DNA of 5,594 nucleotides from Rubrobacter sp. (lineage in GTDB: Bacteria; Actinomycetota; Rubrobacteria; Rubrobacterales; Rubrobacteraceae). The stretch is from the NCBI GenBank assembly GCA_013815575.1, contig JACDFX010000156.1, positions 1 to 5,594 on the forward strand. Direction: 5' to 3'. Both the position numbers and the translations under genes were made by a program. This document shows positions 1-4,955 of the stretch, piece by piece; the stretch's first letter is position 1; each line of letters begins with the position of its first letter. Below the pieces are notes generated by a model that made no database searches, had not been told where the DNA came from, and saw only the letters and a program-made list of their open reading frames with translations.

Positions 1-1044
1 GCCCAGCTCCACCGCCAGCGTCAGGGCGAACTCCTGGTTCGGGCCGCCCGTGCCGCCGCCCCGGACGACGACCGTCGCCTCGCCCCCGGAGACGACGGCG
101 CAGGGGGGAGGGGCAGGTTTGCCGCTCTCCAGCGTCTCCCTGACGACGGCCGCGCAGACCGAGGCGATGGCCCGGGCGTCACCTGTCATGGTGGTCGAGA
201 GGATGAGGGGTTCGTAGCCGAGCCTGCGGGCCTCCTCCGCAGCGGCCTCGACCGCGTGCCTGCCGCCGCCGCAGACGATGTTCGAGACGCCGTCGAAGAC
301 GGGGTCGCCGGGTTTCGGCGTCTCCTCCGCTTCCTTCAAATGATCCGCAATGCTCTGCGGGGGCTCTATATCGTAGCGTTCCAGCACGGCCCGGGTCCCG
401 TCGAGGGTGGTCGTGTCGGGGGCGGCGGGGCCGGAGGCGATAGAAGAAGGCGCGTCGCCGACCACGTCCGAGAGGAGGAGGGCGAGGACCTTCGCGGGGG
501 CGGCGAGGCGGGCGAGGCCGCCGCCCTTCAGGACCGAGACGTGCTTGCGGACGGTGTTTATCTCACCGATATCCGCCCCGCTCCTGAGGAGGTCCTGCGT
601 AAGCTTCTTCAGGTCCCCGATCTCGATGGGCGGCGCCGGGTCCGCGAGCAGCGCCGACGCCCCGCCGGAGATCAGGGCGACGAGCAGATCACCCTCTTCA
701 AGAGACTCCGCGAGCTCCCGCACCTTCCTCGCCGCTTCGACGCCCCTCTCGTCCGGCTCGGGATGGGAGGCGAAGACGGTCTCGAAGCCCTCCGGCCCGG
801 CGTCGTGGGCGTCCTTGGTCACCACGAGCCCGGACGCAATACGCCCATCGAACAGCTCGTGGGCGGCCTCCGCCATCGCCCCCGCGGCCTTGCCGGCCGC
901 GAAAACGAATATCCTCTCCGGCTCGAAGCGCGCGCCTTCGGCGAGAACGGCATCGCCTTCGAGCCGCACCGAGCGCAGCACGGCGTCTTTCGGGTCGGCC
1001 GCGGCGAGGCCTGCATCCAGGATGTCTCTCAGTTCCTTGTCCAT
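1..1044 (-). CDS. gckA: Glycerate 2-kinase, MOFRL family (GckA/TtuD type), 3' end outside window
   Basis: Phosphorylates D-glycerate with ATP in the cytosol. This family normally makes 2-phosphoglycerate, the last step of the glyoxylate-to-glycolysis route encoded upstream. I translated 348 residues by hand from the ATG at 1044; the frame runs open to base 1. Family landmarks in order: FAAGKAAGAM (residues 48-57, with K52 in the conserved Gly-Lys), ISGGASALL (125-133), INTVRKHVSVLKGGGLA (162-178), LLSDVVGD (190-197) followed by IASGP (202-206), and GGTGGPNQEFAL (330-341), the start of the MOFRL domain. Relatives are usually about 420-450 residues, so roughly 70-100 C-terminal residues are missing only because the window ends. 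The start is well fixed: an in-frame TAG lies three codons upstream, and no strong Shine-Dalgarno is visible. It begins 60 bases after the gcl stop, with a strong hairpin in that gap. It is unrelated to the GarK/GlxK-type kinases of E. coli. Confidence 0.93.
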   Translation of the reverse strand, partial: MDKELRDILDAGLAAADPKDAVLRSVRLEGDAVLAEGARFEPERIFVFAAGKAAGAMAEAAHELFDGRIASGLVVTKDAHDAGPEGFETVFASHPEPDERGVEAARKVRELAESLEEGDLLVALISGGASALLADPAPPIEIGDLKKLTQDLLRSGADIGEINTVRKHVSVLKGGGLARLAAPAKVLALLLSDVVGDAPSSIASGPAAPDTTTLDGTRAVLERYDIEPPQSIADHLKEAEETPKPGDPVFDGVSNIVCGGGRHAVEAAAEEARRLGYEPLILSTTMTGDARAIASVCAAVVRETLESGKPAPPPCAVVSGGEATVVVRGGGTGGPNQEFALTLAVELG

Positions 1045-1063
1045 GTCGGCACTCTAATCCATG

Positions 1064-1080
1064 CCGGCGGTCGCCGCCGG
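1064..1080 (-). other. Strong GC hairpin between gcl and glycerate kinase
   Basis: This is a perfect 7-bp inverted repeat, CCGGCGG and CCGCCGG, around a 3-base loop. It lies 24 bases after the gcl stop and about 20 bases before the kinase ATG. No U-run follows on the transcript strand, so it is not a classical intrinsic terminator. It could protect the 3' end of the gcl message, cause partial termination, or set the relative level of the distal kinase gene. The structure is read directly from the sequence; the role is inferred. Confidence 0.45.
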
Positions 1081-1104
1081 GAGCGTACTTACAGGTCCAG
1101 GCGA

Positions 1105-2874
1105 TCAATCCCTGTCCGGGACGCCTCCCACGACCTGGCCGGCGGTCTCGCGGGCGCCGTCGAGGATGGGCTCGTACTCGTTGATCTTGTCTATCGAGAG
1201 GCCCATCGCGGCGTTCACCTCGCGCTCGCACATGATCTCCACGAGCACCGGCACCCGCCGCTCCTCGCTAGTCCTCACCGCCCAGTCGAGAGCGTCCTGT
1301 ATATCGTCCGGCTCCCTTACCCTGCGGCCCGTGGCGCCCATCGCCTCCATGACCATGACGTTGTCTATGCCGTACTCGCTCTCGGGACCTTCGTAGCCGA
1401 TGTCCACCGCGTAGTTCATGTCGTACTTGAGCTCGCCCTGACGGATCAGGCCCATGTACGCGTTGTTGAGCATGACGAGCACGTAGGGAATTTTGTACTG
1501 TACCGCGACGGCTATCTCCTCCATCAGGAACTGGAACGAGTAGTCCCCGACGACGCCCACGACCAGGTTGTCCGGACGGCCGAGCTTGACCCCGATGCAG
1601 GCCGGGACCTCCCAGCCTAAAGGTCCCGCCTGGCCGCAGCAGAGGTAGTGGCGCGGCTTGTAGGTCTTCTGGAACTGGCCGGAGAAGATCTGGTAGAGAC
1701 CTATGGCCGTAACCACGATGGCGTCATCGTCGAAGAACTCGTTCATCTCCTGGAAGGCCCGCTGCGGCTTTACCGGCACGTTGTCAAAGTCCGTCTTCCG
1801 CAGCAACGTCGAACGCAGCTCGTCCACCCGCTCCACCCACGCGCCGGGCTCACGCTCCGGGGTCATGGCGCGGGCGGTGTCAAGCATCGCTTCGAGGGCG
1901 AGCTTCGCGTCGGAGACGACGGCGAGGTCCGGGGGGAAGACCCGGCCCATCTGGCGCGGTTCGATGTCCACGTGGACGAACTTCCGGCCGCCCCGGTAGA
2001 CGTCGAGGTCGCCGGTGTGGCGCTCGGCCCAGCGGTTGCCGATGCCGACGACCAGGTCGCTCTCGAGGAACAGCGCGTTGGCGTAGCGCTGGCTTGTCTG
2101 GAGGCCGACGATGCCCATGAAGAGCGGGTGGTCTTCGGGGATGGTTCCCTTGCCCATGTACGTCGGGCTGACGGGGACCTGCAGGTACTCGGCGAGCTCC
2201 ATCAACTCCTCCGCGGCATCGGCACCGATCACACCCCCGCCCGGCATCAGGACCGGCCTCTCGGCCTCCAGGATCATCTCGACCGCCTGCCTGATGGCGT
2301 TCGGGCTGGGAGCGGGCTTCTCGAAGTGCAAGCGTCCGCCCCGGTCCGCGTCGAAGTCAACCTCCAGGCCCGAGGTCTGCACGTCGAGCGGCAGGTCGAT
2401 GAGGACGGGGCCGGGCCGCCCCTCCCGCGCGATGCGAAAAGCCTCCCTGAAGGTCCAGACGAGCTGGCCCGGCTCCTTTACCTGGACGGCCCACTTCGTG
2501 ACGGGCTTGGCGATCTCGACGATGTCCACGGACTGAAAGGCCTCTTTATGCAACACGTCGGTGGGGGCCTGGCCGGTGATGCAGATCTGGGGTATCGAGT
2601 CCGCCATGCAGGTGTAGAGGCCCGTGATCATGTTCGTCCCCGCGGGACCGCTGGTCCCTATGTTGATCCCGACCTTCCCCGTGACCCGCGTGTAACCATC
2701 CGCCGCGTGCGTCCCGCCCTCCTCGTGGCGCACGGAGTAGTGCCGTATCTGATCTGACCCGCTCATCGCCTTGTACAGCGGCAGTATCGCCGCCCCCGGC
2801 ACCCCGAAGACGACCTCCACGCCCTCGTCCTCCATCACCTTCACGACCGCGTCCATTACGTCCATTCGTGCCAC
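1105..2874 (-). CDS. gcl: Glyoxylate carboligase (tartronate-semialdehyde synthase), Glu51 variant
   Basis: ThDP-dependent cytosolic enzyme condensing two glyoxylates to tartronate semialdehyde plus CO2; relatives also bind FAD and Mg. It has 589 residues, near the E. coli length. The N-terminal pyrimidine domain has FGVPGAAI (23-30), RHEEGGTHAADGYTR (49-63) and GTSGPAGT (73-80), followed by ITGQAP (99-104) and RPGPVLIDLP (153-162). The C-terminal cofactor domain has CGQAGPLGW (413-421), GDYSFQF (443-449) with N470-N471, and NAYMGLIRQ (471-479). GDY in place of GDG, together with the absence of the acetolactate-synthase Trp after the LIRQ segment, points to Gcl rather than acetohydroxyacid synthase. 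Residue 51 is Glu (codon GAG, bases 2724-2722), where E. coli Gcl has Val. The start is GTG, giving MARM, which matches the family N-terminus; an ATG three codons later (2865) is possible. The Shine-Dalgarno is weak. The gene follows garR by 40 bases and ends in TGA. Confidence 0.92.
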   Translation of the reverse strand: MARMDVMDAVVKVMEDEGVEVVFGVPGAAILPLYKAMSGSDQIRHYSVRHEEGGTHAADGYTRVTGKVGINIGTSGPAGTNMITGLYTCMADSIPQICITGQAPTDVLHKEAFQSVDIVEIAKPVTKWAVQVKEPGQLVWTFREAFRIAREGRPGPVLIDLPLDVQTSGLEVDFDADRGGRLHFEKPAPSPNAIRQAVEMILEAERPVLMPGGGVIGADAAEELMELAEYLQVPVSPTYMGKGTIPEDHPLFMGIVGLQTSQRYANALFLESDLVVGIGNRWAERHTGDLDVYRGGRKFVHVDIEPRQMGRVFPPDLAVVSDAKLALEAMLDTARAMTPEREPGAWVERVDELRSTLLRKTDFDNVPVKPQRAFQEMNEFFDDDAIVVTAIGLYQIFSGQFQKTYKPRHYLCCGQAGPLGWEVPACIGVKLGRPDNLVVGVVGDYSFQFLMEEIAVAVQYKIPYVLVMLNNAYMGLIRQGELKYDMNYAVDIGYEGPESEYGIDNVMVMEAMGATGRRVREPDDIQDALDWAVRTSEERRVPVLVEIMCEREVNAAMGLSIDKINEYEPILDGARETAGQVVGGVPDRD

Positions 2875-2914
2875 CGCGAAACCCGCTTTCCCCGACCCGA
2901 GGCCGGCTCTTACG

Positions 2915-3802
2915 TCACCCTATCTCGTGCTGCGACTGGTCCTCGATAACCCTCAACAGCGCCGAGTGGTCCTCGCCGCCCCAACCCTTCTTTTTCATCG
3001 TTAAGAGCATCTGGTCTACGACGGCCGTCACGGGCAGGGCAACGCCGTACTCCCTCCCGGCCGCGAGCGCTATGCCGAGGTCCTTGTGGTGCAGTTCGGA
3101 GCGAAAGCCGGGATCGAAGGTGTGATTCAGGAACTTCTCGCGCTTTACCTCCATCACCTTATTGCCCGCCAGCCCGCCGCCGAGGACGTCCAGGATCTTC
3201 TCGGGCGCGACCCCGCCCTTCGAGCCGAGCACCAGTGCCTCCGACACGGCCTCGATGGTCAGCGCGACCACGATCTGGTTCGCCGCCTTGGTGACCTGCC
3301 CGGCCCCGGACGGCCCGACGTGCGTGACGGTCTTGCCCATGACGTCGAACAGGGGTTTTGCCCGCTCGAAGTCCGCCTCTTCTCCCCCGACCATGATCGA
3401 GAGCGTCCCGTCTATCGCACCCACGTCCCCGCCAGAGACCGGCGCGTCCAACAGCGAGGCGCCCCGCTCCTTCGCCCTCGCCGCCAGACTTTCGGTGACG
3501 ACGGGGGAGATGGTGCTCATGTCCACGATCAGGGTGCCTTCGCGGACGCCCTCGAAGACGCCGCCCTCTCCGGACAGGACCTCCTCGACCTGCGGCGAGT
3601 CCGGGAGCATGGTGACGATTACGTCGCACTTCTCCGCGACGTCTTTGAGACTGCCGACGGCCGTAGCCCCTTCTCCCGCCAGCTCCTCGGCCTTCTCCGG
3701 GCTGCGGTTATGGACCACAAGCTCGTAACCGGCCTCCATCAGGTTCTTCGCCATCGGCCTGCCCATGATCCCGAGCCCGATAAATCCCACCGTGTCCGCC
3801 AA
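2915..3802 (-). CDS. garR: Tartronate semialdehyde reductase (2-hydroxy-3-oxopropionate reductase)
   Basis: Reduces tartronate semialdehyde, the Gcl product, to D-glycerate with NAD(P)H in the cytosol. It belongs to the beta-hydroxyacid dehydrogenase family, and its 295 residues are the normal length. The Rossmann dinucleotide motif GLGIMGRPMAKNL is at residues 9-21, and HNR at 31-33 places an Arg where this family usually favours NADPH over NADH. The substrate-binding segment DAPVSGGDVGAIDGTLSIMVGG lies at 119-140, and the catalytic Lys is K172 in GAGQVTKAANQ (166-176). The C-terminal helical domain carries HHKDLGIALAAG. Tartronate-semialdehyde rather than 3-hydroxyisobutyrate specificity is inferred from close similarity to E. 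coli GarR/GlxR and from the position between hyi and gcl. Translation starts at TTG, supported by a strong Shine-Dalgarno just upstream and by the N-terminus fitting the family exactly. It begins 14 bases after the hyi stop. The name glxR is equally suitable. Confidence 0.93.
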   Translation of the reverse strand: MADTVGFIGLGIMGRPMAKNLMEAGYELVVHNRSPEKAEELAGEGATAVGSLKDVAEKCDVIVTMLPDSPQVEEVLSGEGGVFEGVREGTLIVDMSTISPVVTESLAARAKERGASLLDAPVSGGDVGAIDGTLSIMVGGEEADFERAKPLFDVMGKTVTHVGPSGAGQVTKAANQIVVALTIEAVSEALVLGSKGGVAPEKILDVLGGGLAGNKVMEVKREKFLNHTFDPGFRSELHHKDLGIALAAGREYGVALPVTAVVDQMLLTMKKKGWGGEDHSALLRVIEDQSQHEIG

Positions 3803-3806
3803 GATG

Positions 3807-3813
3807 CCCTCCC
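3807..3813 (-). promoter_or_regulatory. Ribosome binding site fixing the garR TTG start
   Basis: The minus strand reads GGGAGGG four bases before the TTG at 3802, giving about five bases between the AGG core and the start. It is the best Shine-Dalgarno near this gene and justifies the TTG start. It sits in the 14-base gap after the hyi TAG, so translation of the two genes may be coupled. Confidence 0.7.
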
Positions 3814-3816
3814 TCT

Positions 3817-4626
3817 CTAGAGTTTCAGGTCAGAGACCTGGACGTTCGCGCCGCGCAGTTCTTCTGGCAGCCAGCCGAAGCTCTCCTCCGTGGTCCCGGT
3901 CGTCGGGTTGTACTCCAGGCCGACGTACCCGTCGTAGCCGAGGTTTTCGAGCTCCGCGAGGACGTAGGGGTAGTGGATCTCCCCTGTCCCCGGCTCCCCG
4001 CGCCCCGGCGAGTCCGCGACCTGCACGTGACCGATATATCCGATGATGTCCCGCAGCGTCGCCACCAGGTTTCCCTCCATCCGCTGCATGTGATAGAAGT
4101 CGTGCTGAATCTTTACGGCAGGCCTCACGCTCTTTACGAACTCGACCGCCTGCCCGGTCGTGTACAGCAGGTAGGGACCGTTCTCGAACGTGTTCACCGC
4201 CTCCACCATGACCGTGACGTCCGCCTCCCTCGCCTTCTCTGCCGCGAAGGCCACGTTCTCCCGGGCGAGGGCCAACTGCTCCTCTCGATCCATCCCGTCC
4301 TTCTCGTGCCCGACGAGTACGTTCATGCGCCGGCAGTCGAGCCTTCGCGCCAGATCCAGGGCGACCGGCACGTTTTCCCGGAACTGGTCCACCCGTCCGG
4401 GGTCGCTAACGAGCCCCCGTTCGCCGCCCGGCATGTCCCCCGCGTCGAAGTTGAAGAGGGCAACAGAGAGACCAGCGCCCCTGATCGCGGCCTCCACTTC
4501 TCCCAGATCCTCCCCCGAGGGCCACCAGAACTCGACCGCCGAGAAACCCGCCTCCGCCGCCAGGCCAAACCGCTCCAGAAACGGGGCCTCCTTGAACAGG
4601 ATCGAAACGTTCGCGCTGAATCGCAT
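3817..4626 (-). CDS. hyi: Hydroxypyruvate isomerase
   Basis: Interconverts hydroxypyruvate and tartronate semialdehyde in the cytosol; it is a TIM-barrel enzyme of the xylose-isomerase-like/AP-endonuclease-2 superfamily. With the ATG at 4626 it has 269 residues and starts MRFSAN, matching E. coli Hyi (MLRFSAN). Diagnostic segments are GAGERGL-like GGERGL (67-72), NVLVGHEKDG (102-111), VEAVNTF (141-147), KIQHDFYHMQRMEGNL (172-187), HVQVADSPGRGEPGTGEI (200-217) and GLEYNP (236-241). E142, D176, Q202 and E238 fall where the family's divalent-metal and catalytic residues lie, so the enzyme looks intact. A TTG at 4647 would add seven residues but overlaps the Shine-Dalgarno. This is the first gene after the predicted promoter and presumably leads the hyi-garR-gcl-kinase operon. 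A tail of about 10 residues past the E. coli C-terminus is unremarkable. Confidence 0.93.
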   Translation of the reverse strand: MRFSANVSILFKEAPFLERFGLAAEAGFSAVEFWWPSGEDLGEVEAAIRGAGLSVALFNFDAGDMPGGERGLVSDPGRVDQFRENVPVALDLARRLDCRRMNVLVGHEKDGMDREEQLALARENVAFAAEKAREADVTVMVEAVNTFENGPYLLYTTGQAVEFVKSVRPAVKIQHDFYHMQRMEGNLVATLRDIIGYIGHVQVADSPGRGEPGTGEIHYPYVLAELENLGYDGYVGLEYNPTTGTTEESFGWLPEELRGANVQVSDLKL

Positions 4627-4638
4627 CCTTTCCCCTTT
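4627..4638 (-). promoter_or_regulatory. Ribosome binding site fixing the hyi ATG start
   Basis: The minus strand reads AAAGGGGAAAGG directly before the ATG at 4626. The GGGG core is five bases from the start. The upstream in-frame TTG at 4647 would translate through this site, so the ATG is preferred. Confidence 0.65.
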
Positions 4639-4645
4639 GCTCCAC

Positions 4646-4662
4646 AATACAGAATATGTATT
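4646..4662. promoter_or_regulatory. 17-bp AT-rich palindrome in the hyi leader, candidate operator
   Basis: The plus strand reads AATACAGAATATGTATT. Seven of eight base pairs match around the central base 4654, including perfect outer 6-bp arms. It lies about 10-26 bases downstream of the predicted transcription start and shares two bases with the neighbouring palindrome. It stands out as an AT-rich island in a very GC-rich context. Its size and location fit a repressor operator, most simply for the adjacent IclR-type regulator. As RNA it would form only a weak A-U hairpin, so a DNA role is more likely. The regulator assignment is inferred. Confidence 0.5.
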
Positions 4663-4675
4663 TCGTTGAACGGAA
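4661..4675. promoter_or_regulatory. 15-bp palindrome over the predicted transcription start, candidate IclR-type operator
   Basis: The plus strand reads TTTCGTTGAACGGAA. Six of seven base pairs match around base 4668, with a perfect CGTT-G-AACG core. It covers the predicted +1 (about 4672), directly after the -10 element. That is the classic place for a repressor that blocks the polymerase. IclR-family proteins commonly bind imperfect palindromes of about 12-15 bp, so the adjacent regulator is the natural candidate. The symmetry is seen in the sequence; the binding protein is inferred. Confidence 0.5.
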
Positions 4676-4678
4676 AGC

Positions 4679-4708
4679 AGTATAGAGAGGGGCCGGGCGG
4701 GTTGTCAA
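4679..4708 (-). promoter_or_regulatory. Sigma-70-type promoter of the hyi-garR-gcl-kinase operon
   Basis: On the minus strand a perfect -35 hexamer TTGACA (4708-4703) is followed after 18 bases by TATACT (4684-4679), a near-perfect -10. Transcription would start around 4672, giving a leader of about 45 bases before the hyi ATG. Such a strong match is notable in GC-rich DNA and suggests a promoter that is held down by a repressor when not needed. Two palindromes sit immediately downstream. No other promoter of similar quality was seen in the short gaps between the operon genes. Confidence 0.8.
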
Positions 4709-4732
4709 GACGAACACTCAAGAAGGCTGATG

Positions 4733-4760
4733 GGCGCGCCGTCCGGCCCACCCGCGCGCC
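4733..4760 (-). terminator. Candidate U-less terminator hairpin after the IclR-type gene
   Basis: Perfect 7-bp arms GGCGCGC (4733-4739) and GCGCGCC (4754-4760) flank a 14-base loop. The stem is entirely G-C. It lies about 195 bases beyond the regulator's stop and 25 bases before the operon -35. No U-run follows, so it is at best an I-shaped terminator of the sort proposed for high-GC actinobacteria. It could equally be a chance repeat in GC-rich sequence. Confidence 0.3.
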
Positions 4761-4866
4761 GGGTGCTCAGAAGCATCTGTGCGGGTGCGGTCTCGGCGTT
4801 GGCATCGGTGACGTGTCGGGAGCCCGCAAACGTTGTGGTCTGTCTGTGGGTGTTGTACGTAGTGTC

Positions 4867-4916
4867 GATGCCCGTCAAGGCTTACAGGTTTGAGCGGGGC
4901 ATCCTGTCGGACGGGC
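4867..4916 (-). repeat. Two overlapping, mutually exclusive 7-bp inverted repeats
   Basis: GATGCCC (4867-4873) can pair with GGGCATC (4897-4903), and GCCCGTC (4870-4876) can pair with GACGGGC (4910-4916). The left arms overlap by four bases, so only one stem can form at a time. A third 5-bp stem, ACAGG (4884-4888) with CCTGT (4903-4907), lies within. The region is in the presumed 3' untranslated part of the IclR-type transcript. No U-run or coding sequence follows closely, so the function is unknown. Confidence 0.3.
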
Positions 4917-4955
4917 GTAGGGTCCGGGGTGCTCCTTTTACAACGGCTTCGTCGG

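Larger units (their letters stand above)
4709..4955. other. Non-coding stretch between iclR-type gene and operon promoter
   Basis: These 247 bases lie after the regulator's TAG and before the -35 element. I see no convincing gene on either strand and no RNA family I recognise. The stretch holds a GC hairpin (4733-4760) and two competing 7-bp inverted repeats (4867-4916), listed separately. On the minus strand an isolated AAAAGGAG (4931-4938) resembles a Shine-Dalgarno but has no start codon at a suitable distance. Confidence 0.5.

Noticed and set aside
256..1620. A 454-codon open frame on the plus strand, opposite the kinase and the 3' end of gcl
   Set aside because: It crosses two well-recognised minus-strand genes and has low-complexity, Arg/Gly/Val/His-rich composition typical of the antisense shadow of GC-biased codons. 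It resembles no family.
1648..2757. A 369-codon open frame on the plus strand inside gcl
   Set aside because: It is a mirror of the gcl reading frame in GC-rich DNA. The minus-strand protein matches Gcl along its whole length.
1105..2874. Assigning the carboligase as acetohydroxyacid synthase because of the HEEG segment
   Set aside because: The GDY motif, the absent acetolactate-type Trp, whole-length similarity to Gcl and the hyi/garR/kinase neighbours all favour glyoxylate carboligase. The Glu51 oddity is kept as a finding.
4627..4647. A seven-residue N-terminal extension of hyi from a TTG at 4647
   Set aside because: It would run through the Shine-Dalgarno of the ATG at 4626, and the family starts at M(L)RFSAN.
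1088..4889. The 9-base word CTTACAGGT present at 1088-1096 and 4881-4889
   Set aside because: A single short repeat with no symmetry or consistent position is expected by chance in a window this size.
3086..4893. Long plus-strand open frames opposite garR, hyi and the intergenic region (3086-3820 and 3973-4893)
   Set aside because: They are antisense shadows with biased composition and no recognisable domains; the opposite strand encodes clear enzymes.
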